In this document: one piece after another, positions 15,732 through 24,332 of the stretch
How positions within the stretch are numbered: position 1 is the first letter of the stretch
How the letters are laid out: the number at the start of each line of letters is the position of its first letter
Assembly (NCBI GenBank): GCA_002254845.1
Contig: NKPT01000040.1
Span: 1-32,553, forward strand
From: Chloracidobacterium sp. CP2_5A
GTDB taxonomy: Bacteria > Acidobacteriota > Blastocatellia > Chloracidobacteriales > Chloracidobacteriaceae
Direction: 5' to 3'
Length of the DNA: 32,553 nucleotides
Notes under the pieces: model-generated
Told to the model about the DNA's origin: nothing
What the model saw: only the letters and a program-made list of their open reading frames with translations
The model's database searches: none
Program-made: the position numbers and the translations under genes

Positions 15732-18700
15732 ATGCCCAAGCGCGCCGACCTCCGCAAGATTCTGGTCATCGGTTCCGGCCCTATCGTCATAGGACAGGCG
15801 TGTGAGTTCGATTATTCCGGGACGCAAGCCTGCAAGGCGCTGCGGGCCGAGGGCTACGAAGTGATTCTCATCAACTCCAATCCGGCGACGATTATGACCG
15901 ACCCGGAGCTGGCCGACGGCACCTACATCGAGCCGCTGACCGCGGAAGCGGTCACGGCCGTGCTGGAACGGGAGCGCCCGGACGCGCTCCTGCCGACTGT
16001 TGGCGGCCAGACGGCGCTCAACCTGGCCATGCAGCTTTCGCGAGCCGGCGCGTTGGAGCGGCTGGGCGTCCAACTGATTGGCGCTAACATCGCCGCCATC
16101 GAGCTGGCCGAGTCGCGCAAACAGTTCAAGTCCGCCATGGAAGACATTGGCCTTGAAATGACCAAGGCGGTTTTTGTCACGCCGGAAACCGACCTGGAAG
16201 CGGTCAAGGCCGCGATTGGCTATCCGGCGATTGTGCGACCGAGCTTTACGCTCGGCGGGGCCGGCGGCGGCATCGCCTACAACGACGAGGAGTTCTGCCA
16301 AATTGTCGAGCGGGGGCTAGCGCTGAGCCCGGTTCGTGAAGTCGTCGTCGAGGAATCCGTCCTGGGCTGGAAGGAATACGAGCTTGAGGTCATGCGCGAC
16401 CGCGCCGACAACATCGTGATTGTCTGCTCGATTGAGAACTTCGATCCGATGGGCGTCCACACCGGCGACTCGATTACCGTCGCGCCGGCGCAAACGCTCA
16501 CCGACCGCGAATACCAGGCGCTGCGCGACGCCAGCCTAAAGATCATCCGCCGCATCGGCGTTGAAACCGGCGGCTCAAACATTCAGTTCGCCGTCAATCC
16601 GCGCGACGGGCGGGTGCGGGTCATCGAGATGAATCCGCGGGTGTCGCGCTCGTCGGCGCTGGCGTCAAAAGCCACCGGCTTTCCGATTGCTAAAATCGCG
16701 GCCAAGCTCGCCGTTGGCTACACGCTGGATGAAATCCCCAACGACATCACGCGCAAAACGCCGGCCAGCTTCGAGCCGACGCTGGATTACGTCGTCGTCA
16801 AGATTCCGAAGTGGGCGTTTGAGAAGTTCCAAGCGGCCGAGCCGGTGCTTGGCACGCAGATGAAGTCGGTGGGCGAGGCGATGGCAATTGGCCGCACCTT
16901 CAAGGAAGCCTTCATGAAGGCGCTCCGGTCGCTGGAGGCGAGCGCGGCGAAGTTGCCGACCTACACCACCGACGACGACCTGCGCCGACGCCTCATCACG
17001 CCGAACCCGGAGCGCGTGCGCTATCTGCAAATGGCGCTCGAGCGCGGCTGGACCTGCGCCGAGCTGCACGAGCTGACGGCGATTGACCCGTGGTTTTTGC
17101 ACCAGCTCAAGGAAATCGCCGACGCCCAGAACGCGCTGCGCGGACGCGCCTTGGACGACATCCCCGACGCCGAGCTGCGCCGCGTCAAGCGGATGGGGTT
17201 TTCCGACCGGCGCGTGGCGCGCACCATCGGCTGCACGGAGGCTGAAGTCCGCGCCCGGCGCCTGCGCAGCGGCATTCGCCCGGTCTTCAAGCGCATTGAC
17301 ACCTGCGCCGCGGAGTTTGCGTCCTACACGCCGTATCTGTACTCAACCTACGAGGAGGAATGCGAAGCCGATCCGAGCGACCGGCGCAAAATCGTTATTT
17401 TAGGCAGCGGGCCGAACCGTATCGGGCAGGGCATTGAGTTCGACTACTGCTGCTGTCACGCCAGCTTCGCGCTGCGGGAGGCGGGCTACGAGACCATTAT
17501 GGTCAACTGCAACCCGGAGACGGTCTCGACTGATTACGACACCTCGGATCGGCTGTATTTCGAGCCGGTGACGTTCGAGGATGTCATGCACATCATCGAG
17601 CGCGAGCGGCCCGAGGGCGTCATCGTGCAGTTTGGCGGCCAAACGCCGCTCAATCTGTCCTACGGGCTGCGGCAGGCCGGCGTCCCCATCCTCGGCACGT
17701 CGCCCGAAAGCATTGACCTAGCCGAAGACCGCGAGCGATTTGGCGCGCTGTTGCGCGAGTTGGACATTCCGCAGCCGCCGGCGGGCGTCGCCGCCACCGT
17801 GGAAGAAGCCTGCGCCGTGGCGCGCGCGGTCGGCTATCCGGCGCTGGTGCGGCCGAGCTACGTTTTAGGCGGTCGGGCGATGATGATCGCCTACGATGAG
17901 GCGAGCTTGGCGAGCTACGTGGTCGAAGCGATTGGCGCGTCCTCCGGCCGATCGGTGCTCATTGACCATTTTCTGGAATCCGCCGTCGAGGTGGATGTGG
18001 ACGCCCTGTCCGACGGCGAGGACGTGTGCATCGCCGGCATTCAGGAGCACATCGAGGAGGCAGGCGTTCACTCCGGGGACAGCTCGAGCGTCCTGCCGAC
18101 CTACCTGATCGAGCCGTGGCATCTGGACGTGATGCGGCGTTACACGCGCCAACTCGCCCGCGCCCTGCGGGTGATCGGCTTGATGAACATTCAGTTCGCG
18201 GTCAAGGACGACATTGTGTACGTCTTGGAAGTCAACCCGCGCGCTTCGCGCACCGTGCCGTTCGTGAGCAAGGCGACGGGCGTTCCGATTGCCAAAATCG
18301 CCGCGTGGCTGATGATCGGCCGGCGGCTTGCGGATTTCAATCTGCCGCCAATGCTCCCTGTGGGGCGCTTCTTCATCAAGGCGCCGGTGTTTCCCTTCAT
18401 CAAGTTTCCGGGCGTGGACCCGGTGCTAGGGCCGGAAATGCGCTCGATTGGCGAGGTCATGGGCGTCGCCGACAGCTTTGGGATGGCCTACTGGAAGGCG
18501 CAGCTTGGGGCCGGCACGCCCCTGCCGCGCGCCGGGACGGCCTTTCTGAGCGTCAACAACCGCGACAAGCCGGCGGCGGTGAAGGTCGCGCAACGGCTGC
18601 ACCGGTTGGGTTTTCAACTCGTGGCGACGCGCGGCACGCAGGAAATGCTGGCCGCGGCCGGGCTGCCAGTTGAGATGGTCTTCAAGGTGAACGAAGGACG

Positions 18701-18968
18701 GCCCAACATCGTGGACTTAGTCCGCAGCCGCCGGATTGACTTGATTGTGAACACGCCGCTCGGCAAGGCTTCGCACTTTGACGAGAAAGCGATCCGCGCG
18801 GCGGCCATTCAGTACAACGTCCCCTGCATCACCACCATCACGGGCGCGATTGCCGTGACGAGCGCCATCCAGGCGTTGCAGCATGAACAGTTCGTCGTGG
18901 GGCGGCTACAGGACTATCATGCCGGGAAAGCGGAGCTGGCGCGCCCCTCGCCGGCAGCCTCGGCTTAG
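15732..18968 (+). CDS. carB: Carbamoyl-phosphate synthase large subunit
   Basis: A 1078-residue full-length enzyme that makes carbamoyl phosphate from bicarbonate, glutamine-derived ammonia and two ATP, feeding arginine and pyrimidine synthesis. It shows the two homologous halves expected. The first ATP-grasp half is about 1-402, with [20 protein letters not shown] and later [15 protein letters not shown]. The oligomerisation domain is about 403-550. The second ATP-grasp half is about 551-935, with [19 protein letters not shown] and later [15 protein letters not shown]. The C-terminal MGS-like allosteric domain is about 936-1078, with [19 protein letters not shown] and [10 protein letters not shown]. 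All motifs look intact. The small subunit carA is not in the window, so the two subunits are encoded apart. A 5-bp stem without U-run overlaps the stop (18967-18982). Confidence 0.98.
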   Translation: MPKRADLRKILVIGSGPIVIGQACEFDYSGTQACKALRAEGYEVILINSNPATIMTDPELADGTYIEPLTAEAVTAVLERERPDALLPTVGGQTALNLAMQLSRAGALERLGVQLIGANIAAIELAESRKQFKSAMEDIGLEMTKAVFVTPETDLEAVKAAIGYPAIVRPSFTLGGAGGGIAYNDEEFCQIVERGLALSPVREVVVEESVLGWKEYELEVMRDRADNIVIVCSIENFDPMGVHTGDSITVAPAQTLTDREYQALRDASLKIIRRIGVETGGSNIQFAVNPRDGRVRVIEMNPRVSRSSALASKATGFPIAKIAAKLAVGYTLDEIPNDITRKTPASFEPTLDYVVVKIPKWAFEKFQAAEPVLGTQMKSVGEAMAIGRTFKEAFMKALRSLEASAAKLPTYTTDDDLRRRLITPNPERVRYLQMALERGWTCAELHELTAIDPWFLHQLKEIADAQNALRGRALDDIPDAELRRVKRMGFSDRRVARTIGCTEAEVRARRLRSGIRPVFKRIDTCAAEFASYTPYLYSTYEEECEADPSDRRKIVILGSGPNRIGQGIEFDYCCCHASFALREAGYETIMVNCNPETVSTDYDTSDRLYFEPVTFEDVMHIIERERPEGVIVQFGGQTPLNLSYGLRQAGVPILGTSPESIDLAEDRERFGALLRELDIPQPPAGVAATVEEACAVARAVGYPALVRPSYVLGGRAMMIAYDEASLASYVVEAIGASSGRSVLIDHFLESAVEVDVDALSDGEDVCIAGIQEHIEEAGVHSGDSSSVLPTYLIEPWHLDVMRRYTRQLARALRVIGLMNIQFAVKDDIVYVLEVNPRASRTVPFVSKATGVPIAKIAAWLMIGRRLADFNLPPMLPVGRFFIKAPVFPFIKFPGVDPVLGPEMRSIGEVMGVADSFGMAYWKAQLGAGTPLPRAGTAFLSVNNRDKPAAVKVAQRLHRLGFQLVATRGTQEMLAAAGLPVEMVFKVNEGRPNIVDLVRSRRIDLIVNTPLGKASHFDEKAIRAAAIQYNVPCITTITGAIAVTSAIQALQHEQFVVGRLQDYHAGKAELARPSPAASA

Positions 18969-19029
18969 CGCGCCCAGGCGCTTGCCCTGCGAAAGCTTAT
19001 GATGTCCAAAGACTTGTCAGGCGTGGAGC

Positions 19030-19059
19030 TTGACACCTGTCGGTCCTGCTCCGTAAAAG
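19030..19059 (+). promoter_or_regulatory. Candidate sigma-70-type promoter for the mla-pgsA-purC gene run
   Basis: A perfect TTGACA (19030-19035) is followed after 18 bp by TAAAAG (19054-19059), a 4/6 match to TATAAT. It lies in the 160-bp gap after carB and about 70 nt upstream of mlaE, the right place to drive the following seven genes. It is called from sequence only. Confidence 0.4.
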
Positions 19060-19131
19060 TGCGGCTGTCGGCGGTGTCTCCGCGCAAAAACCGTCGCCAG
19101 CTGACGATTTTTGGTTTGCGTTCCGCCGTTT

Positions 19132-19896
19132 GTGAATTTCTTTCTCGACTTATTAATTGAGCTTCAGGAAAGCGCGCTACTCGTGTGGCGCGCTGTGCGG
19201 CATCCGTTTCGGCGTCCGGTTTATTGGCGCGAGACCGTCACCCAGATGGACTCGATTGGCTTTGGGACATTGCCAATTGTGCTGCTGGCTGGCTTTTTCA
19301 TTGGCGCGGTGCTCGCCCTCCAGACCGCCGGCACGCTCCGGTCATTCGGCGCTCAGAACTACACGGGACGATTGGTGGCCACCTCGCTGCTGCGCGAGCT
19401 AGGTCCGGTGCTGACGTGTATTTTGCTGGCTGGACGCGCCGGATCGGGCATTGCCGCCGAGTTGGGCGCGATGTGCGTCAGCGAGCAGGTGGACGCCATG
19501 CGGGCGCTGGGCACGGACCCTTTCCGCAAGCTGGTGCGCCCGCGCCTGCTGGCCCTCCTGACGATGGCGCCCATTCTCACGGTGTTTGCCAATGTCGTGG
19601 GGATCATCGGCGGGCTGATCGTGTCCATCACGCTGTTGCAAATCCCGTCGTCGGTATATTTGTCGTCGGCGCGCGAAGCCCTAAACTACGATGACATTTG
19701 GGGAACGTTTCTCAAGACGGGCGTGTTTGGGTTGATTGTCGCGGTAGTGGGCTGTCGGTGCGGGCTGCGCACTCGTGGCGGAACGGTGGGCGTCGGGCAT
19801 TCCACGACCACCTCGGTCGTGGTGTCCATCGTGCTGATCCTGGTGTCGGACTTCTTTCTGACTCGGCTGATTCTAACGCTGAGCGGAACAGCCTGA
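19132..19896 (+). CDS. mlaE: MlaE/YrbE-type ABC transporter permease
   Basis: A 254-residue inner-membrane permease of a phospholipid-transport (MCE) ABC system. It has an N-terminal amphipathic helix, then about five hydrophobic segments (for example [16 protein letters not shown] near 46, [17 protein letters not shown] near 92, [20 protein letters not shown] near 142, [12 protein letters not shown] near 198, and [15 protein letters not shown] near 230). The family signature [20 protein letters not shown] and the motif [13 protein letters not shown] (the coupling helix that touches the ATPase) are intact. A GTG at 19132 is taken as start. A TTG at 19111 is also possible and neither has a good ribosome-binding site. 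It sits 34 nt before mlaF, and MlaE, MlaF and MlaD form one complex. Confidence 0.93.
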   Translation: MNFFLDLLIELQESALLVWRAVRHPFRRPVYWRETVTQMDSIGFGTLPIVLLAGFFIGAVLALQTAGTLRSFGAQNYTGRLVATSLLRELGPVLTCILLAGRAGSGIAAELGAMCVSEQVDAMRALGTDPFRKLVRPRLLALLTMAPILTVFANVVGIIGGLIVSITLLQIPSSVYLSSAREALNYDDIWGTFLKTGVFGLIVAVVGCRCGLRTRGGTVGVGHSTTTSVVVSIVLILVSDFFLTRLILTLSGTA

Positions 19897-19930
19897 ACAA
19901 TGGCGTCGGTCTCCGCTTTTCGAGGTCACG

Positions 19931-20737
19931 GTGAGCGAATACGCCATCGAGTTTCAGGATGTCCACTTGGCGTTTGGGGCGCAGAAAGTGCTCGACGGCG
20001 TGAGCTTTGGCGTCTATCCGGGGGAAACCAAAATCCTCATGGGCGGGTCGGGAACAGGGAAGTCCACTGTGCTCAAGCTGGTTCTGGGGCTGCTCAAGCC
20101 GGACAGCGGTCGCATCATCGTGGATAACGAGGACATTACCGATTTCAGCGAGTCGCAGTTGATCGCCAGACGCCAGAAGATTGGCATGATCTTTCAGGAA
20201 GGGGCCCTGTTCGACAGTCTGTCGGTGTATGAAAATGTCGGCTACCGGCTTTTTGAGCAAGGGGCGGAGGAGGAGGAAATCGAGGAAGCCGTGCGCCGCA
20301 TGCTGCGTTTCGTCAACCTTGAGGACGCGATCAACAAGATGCCGGCCGAGTTGTCGGGCGGCATGCGCCGGCGGGTCGGGATTGCCCGGGCGCTGGTGGG
20401 GAATCCGAAAATCATTCTTTATGATGAGCCGACCGCCGGGCTTGATCCGCCGACGGCGCGCGCCATCTGCGAGCTGGCAATCAAGCTGCGCGACTTGGAG
20501 GGCGTCAGCTCGCTGTTCGTGACGCACCGGATTCAGGACGCTGTCACGCTGGCTGACTATCATGCGACAATTGGGGACGACGGCGAGGTGGCGATTGTGA
20601 AAAATCCGCGCGGCGGGACGGGAAGCTCGACGAAGTTTGTCATGCTGCGCCACGGCAAGGTCATGCTGGAAGGCGAGGCGGATGTTTTCTGGAATTCGTC
20701 AGACCCCTACATTCGGACGTTTTTAGAGCTGGACTAA
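19931..20737 (+). CDS. mlaF: MlaF-type ABC transporter ATPase
   Basis: A 268-residue ATP-binding subunit of the Mla/MCE lipid transporter, on the cytoplasmic face. Walker A is G38-GSGTGKST46, the Q-loop Gln is Q89 ([10 protein letters not shown]), the ABC signature is L141-SGGM, Walker B is IILYDE161-166, and the switch His is H199 (VTHR). All catalytic residues are present. GTG at 19931 is the start, giving a length close to E. coli MlaF (269). The C-terminal 40 residues (about 225-268) carry a Gly/Ser-rich stretch and the family-typical [17 protein letters not shown] ending. Spacing to mlaD is 17 nt, consistent with one transcript. Confidence 0.95.
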   Translation: MSEYAIEFQDVHLAFGAQKVLDGVSFGVYPGETKILMGGSGTGKSTVLKLVLGLLKPDSGRIIVDNEDITDFSESQLIARRQKIGMIFQEGALFDSLSVYENVGYRLFEQGAEEEEIEEAVRRMLRFVNLEDAINKMPAELSGGMRRRVGIARALVGNPKIILYDEPTAGLDPPTARAICELAIKLRDLEGVSSLFVTHRIQDAVTLADYHATIGDDGEVAIVKNPRGGTGSSTKFVMLRHGKVMLEGEADVFWNSSDPYIRTFLELD

Positions 20738-20754
20738 GCGCGGGGACGCAACCT

Positions 20755-21873
20755 ATGGCCAAGAAAAAGCTCTCCATTCTCGACTTGCGGGTCGGACTCA
20801 TGACGCTGGTCTCCATTGGCATCCTGATCGCGACGATTCTGACCATCAGCGGCGACCTCAATCCGTTTCGCCGGGAGCTTATTGTCCGAACGCGCCTGGC
20901 GAGCGTGGACGGTCTGCGCCCCGGCGCCGACGTGCGACTGGCCGGCGTCAAGGTGGGCAAGGTGCAGCGGGTCAGCCTGCTGCCAGTGCCAAAAGACCAG
21001 GGAGCCACCCAGACGGTTGAGCTAGAGCTGGCGCTTGATCCCGTCATTGACGGCCGCCCGGCGGGCGAGCGCGTGCGCCAGGACTCACAGGTCATCCTGG
21101 GGTCGGTGGGGCTGCTCGGCGACAAGGTGGTGGACATCACGCCCGGCACGCTGAACGCCGCGCCCGTCAGCAATGGCGACCTTATCGGGGGCGCGTCAGA
21201 AACCACAATTCGCCAGATTATCTCCGGGGCGGACGACATTCTGGCCAACTTCACGACGCTTTCCGACTCGCTCAAGCAAATTGCCGACAAAATCAACCGC
21301 GGCGAGGGCACGGTGGGGCGGCTCGTGTCAGACGCTGAGCTGTATGATAACCTCACCCGCGCCGTGGCCGAAGCGGCGCGGCTCGTTCAGGAGGTGCGCG
21401 CCGGACCAGGCACCGCCGCCAAGCTCATCAATGATCCGCGACTTTACGATGACCTCGACGCCACGGTGCGCCGTGTGGAAAAGCTCGTGGCCGACATCAG
21501 CGACGGGCGGGGGACGCTCGGCAAGCTCGCCATGGACGACCGGGCTTACACCGAGATGGTCGCCGTGCTGGAGCGCCTCGACCGAACTTCGGCGAAGCTG
21601 GAAGACGCCATGACGCGCCTGGAGCGCGGCGAGGGGACGGTCGGTCGCCTGCTGCGCGAGGATAAGCTCTACCGCGACGCCGAGCAAACGCTGGCGAGCC
21701 TCAATAACCTGCTGGCCGGGCTGGAGCGCGGCGACGGCTCGGCCGGCAAGCTCCTGCGCGATCCGCAACTTTACGATAATCTGACGGCGACTTCCGCCCA
21801 GGCCAACCAACTGCTCATTGATTTTCGGCAGGATCCGAAAAAGTATCTGACCATCCGCCTCAAGCTCTTTTGA
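20755..21873 (+). CDS. mlaD: MlaD-type MCE-domain substrate-binding protein with C-terminal repeats
   Basis: A 372-residue periplasm-facing lipid-binding subunit anchored by one N-terminal transmembrane helix (about 11-31). The MCE domain is about 38-130 (V51-DGLRPGADVRLAGVKVGKV is diagnostic). After a helical linker (150-180) there are five repeats of the pattern GxGT(V/A/L)GxLxxDxxLYDNL, at about 183-200, 217-234, 251-268, 292-309 and 326-343, each separated by 16-25 residues of predicted helix. These probably build the elongated channel or stalk seen in larger MCE proteins. The end PKKYLTIRLKLF is a conserved tail. It is longer than E. coli MlaD (183 residues) and nearer to TGD2/Mce-like proteins. 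No MlaA, MlaB or MlaC gene is seen nearby. Confidence 0.93.
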   Translation: MAKKKLSILDLRVGLMTLVSIGILIATILTISGDLNPFRRELIVRTRLASVDGLRPGADVRLAGVKVGKVQRVSLLPVPKDQGATQTVELELALDPVIDGRPAGERVRQDSQVILGSVGLLGDKVVDITPGTLNAAPVSNGDLIGGASETTIRQIISGADDILANFTTLSDSLKQIADKINRGEGTVGRLVSDAELYDNLTRAVAEAARLVQEVRAGPGTAAKLINDPRLYDDLDATVRRVEKLVADISDGRGTLGKLAMDDRAYTEMVAVLERLDRTSAKLEDAMTRLERGEGTVGRLLREDKLYRDAEQTLASLNNLLAGLERGDGSAGKLLRDPQLYDNLTATSAQANQLLIDFRQDPKKYLTIRLKLF

Positions 21874-21960
21874 GCGCTGGCTTGAGCGCGTTCCGTCGTT
21901 GACGCCGCCAAATCTGATTCTTCCGCATTGCCACGCCGCCGCGGCCCGGGTGACGCTACC

Positions 21961-22737
21961 GTGAATCTGCCAAATACATTGACGGTTTCGCGCATTTTCG
22001 TCGTTCCGGTCATGGTGGTCGTGTTGATGACGAGCGTATCGGAGTCGGTCTTTGGGCTGCCGCGCCAGTTGCTGGCCGTGGCGCTTTTCCTGGGCGCGTC
22101 GCTGACGGATTTGCTCGACGGCTATCTGGCGCGGCGGCGCGGCCAGGTCACGACGCTGGGCACGCTGCTCGACCCCATTGCCGATAAGCTGCTGATTTCG
22201 GCGGCGCTGATTTCACTGGTTGAAAATAAGCTGGCACCGGGCTGGGCCGTGGTCATTATCATCGGGCGCGAGTTTGCCGTCTCTGGGTTGCGCGGCATCG
22301 CCGCGCAGCAGGGCGTGGCGATTGCCGCCTCCAAAATGGCCAAGTTCAAGATGCTGTCGCAGGTGGTCGCCATCACCTGCCTGATGCTTGGCAGCCATGA
22401 AGGCAAGCCGCCGCTTCCGGTTGGCACCTCCTCGGCGACGGCCGTGCGACAAGCGCTGGTCGCGCTTTGGCATGGCGCATTCGGCATCGAGTCGTTGCGT
22501 ATTATCGCCTACGGCGCTGGACGGCTGATGCTGTGGATCGTGGTTTTCTCGGCCTTGTGGTCGATGTGGAACTATTTCAAGGATTTTTACGGCGCCGTCC
22601 GCCACCGGATTGAAACGCCGCCGCGCGTGCCGCTACGCGAGCGGTGGCGCGCGCGGTCGCGTCTGCGCTGGCGGCGGCCGCTGTTTACGAAAGCCCGGGG
22701 GCGGAAGCCAGCCCCAAGCGCGCCGGAAGCCCCATGA
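21961..22737 (+). CDS. pgsA: CDP-diacylglycerol-glycerol-3-phosphate 3-phosphatidyltransferase
   Basis: A 258-residue inner-membrane enzyme that makes phosphatidylglycerol phosphate from CDP-diacylglycerol and glycerol-3-phosphate. The CDP-alcohol phosphotransferase motif is complete: D50-x2-D53-G54-x2-A57-R58-x8-G67-x3-D71-x3-D75. The N-terminal NLPNTLTVSRI is typical, so the GTG at 21961 is favoured over an earlier TTG (21928). Several hydrophobic segments follow. After the last membrane segment the protein carries an unusual basic/Pro-rich tail of about 45 residues (RETPPRVPLRERW..., rich in Arg) not seen in most PgsA. The stop overlaps the purC start by ATGA. Being directly after mlaEFD suggests coordinated phospholipid synthesis and transport. 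Confidence 0.93.
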   Translation: MNLPNTLTVSRIFVVPVMVVVLMTSVSESVFGLPRQLLAVALFLGASLTDLLDGYLARRRGQVTTLGTLLDPIADKLLISAALISLVENKLAPGWAVVIIIGREFAVSGLRGIAAQQGVAIAASKMAKFKMLSQVVAITCLMLGSHEGKPPLPVGTSSATAVRQALVALWHGAFGIESLRIIAYGAGRLMLWIVVFSALWSMWNYFKDFYGAVRHRIETPPRVPLRERWRARSRLRWRRPLFTKARGRKPAPSAPEAP

Positions 22738-23630
22738 CGCCGACTGTTTCGCCGCCGCTGGCCCAAGCCGACTTTCTTTCGCTGCCGCGCTTTCGCTCTG
22801 GCAAGGTGCGCGAGGCGTATGACCTGGGCGACGCGCTGCTCGTGGTTGCCACCGACCGCATTTCAGCCTTCGACTGCATCCTGCCGACGCCAATCCCCGA
22901 CAAGGGCCGCGTTCTGACAGCGCTTTCCGCCTTCTGGTTCAACCGGCTTGAGCGCCTTGCGCCGCATCATGTCCTATCCTGCGACGCGGCCGACTTCCCG
23001 CCCGAAGCGCAGCCCTATGCCGACCGACTGGCCGGGCGAACGATGCTTGTCCGCAAGACCGCGCCGCTGCCGGTCGAGTGCGTCGCGCGGGGCTATTTGG
23101 CCGGCTCTGGGTGGAGGGATTACCAGCGGACGGGCCGCGTGTGCGGATTGGCGTTGCCGCCAGGACTGCGCGAAGCTGACCGACTGCCCGAACCTCTGTT
23201 TACGCCCGCCGCGAAAGCTGCAAAGGGCCACGATGAAAACATTTCGCTCGAACAGATGGCCGACCGGATTGGGCGCGAGCTGACCGAGCGGCTGCGCGAT
23301 TTGACGCTGACGCTCTACGCCGCGGCGGCTGAGTACGCTCAGAGTCGCGGCCTGATTCTCTGCGATACGAAGTTCGAGTTCGGGCTCGACGCCGATGGGC
23401 GACTGGTCTGGATTGACGAGGCGCTCACGCCGGATTCATCCCGTTACTGGGACGCCGCCCTTTACGCGCCGGGGCGAAGCCAGGCTTCATTTGACAAGCA
23501 GTTTGTGCGCGACTACCTCGAGACGCTCGACTGGGATAAGCGCCCGCCCGCGCCAGCGCTCCCTGAAGCGATTGTCGAGGAGACGCGCGCGCGTTACTGG
23601 GAAGCCTATCGCCGACTGGCGGAGGCATAA
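22734..23630 (+). CDS. purC: Phosphoribosylaminoimidazole-succinocarboxamide synthase (SAICAR synthetase)
   Basis: A 298-residue enzyme that joins CAIR and aspartate with ATP in purine biosynthesis. The N-terminal signature SGKVREAYDLGDALLVVATD (residues 22-41), RISAFD (42-47), the CVARGYLAGSGWRDY motif (about 118-132), HDENIS (about 165-170) and the LCDTKFEFG and DEALTPDSSRYW motifs are all present. The length fits the approximately 300-residue long-type PurC found in many bacteria and fungi, rather than the 237-residue E. coli type. The start ATG overlaps the pgsA stop (ATGA), which implies translational coupling. No other purine gene is adjacent. Confidence 0.96.
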   Translation: MTPTVSPPLAQADFLSLPRFRSGKVREAYDLGDALLVVATDRISAFDCILPTPIPDKGRVLTALSAFWFNRLERLAPHHVLSCDAADFPPEAQPYADRLAGRTMLVRKTAPLPVECVARGYLAGSGWRDYQRTGRVCGLALPPGLREADRLPEPLFTPAAKAAKGHDENISLEQMADRIGRELTERLRDLTLTLYAAAAEYAQSRGLILCDTKFEFGLDADGRLVWIDEALTPDSSRYWDAALYAPGRSQASFDKQFVRDYLETLDWDKRPPAPALPEAIVEETRARYWEAYRRLAEA

Positions 23631-23650
23631 CCAAGAAAGGTCGCTCGGCT

Positions 23651-24307
23651 ATGTCCGCTCCGCCGCCCAAGCCGGACGTCTCCCGCGCGGAAGCCGCCCG
23701 CGCGGCCTACAGCCAGCTCATTGCCGACATCGAGCGTTTTGGCGAAACGCTGCGCGCGCGCTTTCCGACCGCTATCGCCTGTCGGCTGGGCTGCGCCGGC
23801 TGTTGTCAACAGCATCTGACGATATTGCCCATCGAGGCTGCGCGCCTAGGCGATTACGTCGCCGCGCTGGATGCGCCGACCCAGGCGCGTCTGCGCCAGC
23901 AGGCGCAAGCGACGCGCCGCCGCGAGGACGCCCTGTTTCGGGACGGGCCGCCGCGTCCGACGACCTTCCCGCCGGAGCCAGAGCAGAGCGTTCCCTGTCC
24001 GGCGCTGGTGGATGGCGCGTGCGCCGTCTATCCGGCGCGGCCGGCGCTGTGCCGCACCCATGGCTTTCCGCTGCTCTATGTCGACGATGACGAGGAAAGC
24101 GGGCTGCTTGACGTTTGCCCGCTGAACTTCGCGGACGACGCGGCGACCATTACCCATCGGGACGTGTTTGACATGACGATCGTCAACGCCCGTCTAGTCG
24201 CCGCGAGCTTGGCTTTCGACGCGGAAAGCGAGCGGCGCTCCATCGCGGAGATCATCCTGTCCGCGACGGACGACCTGTCCGCGGCGGACGACGCTTGCGG
24301 TCCATGA
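23651..24307 (+). CDS. YkgJ-like cysteine cluster protein
   Basis: A 218-residue protein of the YkgJ/CxxCxxCC metal-binding family. The N-terminal helical part (1-40) leads into C44-xxx-C48-xx-C51-C52. More cysteines are C116, C124 and C134 (CPALVDGACAVYPARPALCRTHG) and C156 (DVCPLNF), so eight cysteines in the pattern seen across the family, which is predicted to bind Zn or Fe or a cluster. The biochemical role is not established. AAAGG precedes the ATG. It sits 20 nt after purC and 25 nt before the VWA gene, so it is likely part of the same transcript, but no functional link is evident. Confidence 0.88.
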   Translation: MSAPPPKPDVSRAEAARAAYSQLIADIERFGETLRARFPTAIACRLGCAGCCQQHLTILPIEAARLGDYVAALDAPTQARLRQQAQATRRREDALFRDGPPRPTTFPPEPEQSVPCPALVDGACAVYPARPALCRTHGFPLLYVDDDEESGLLDVCPLNFADDAATITHRDVFDMTIVNARLVAASLAFDAESERRSIAEIILSATDDLSAADDACGP

Positions 24308-24332
24308 GGCGCAAGCCAAGGGCTTACAGGCC

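Noticed and set aside
15372-16301. Minus-strand open frame (309 residues) across corA and carB
   Set aside because: It covers the ends of two well-supported genes and has no domain or start signal.
18026-18673. Plus-strand open frame (215 residues) within carB in another frame
   Set aside because: It lies wholly inside the conserved ATP-grasp coding sequence of carB in a different frame and has no domain.
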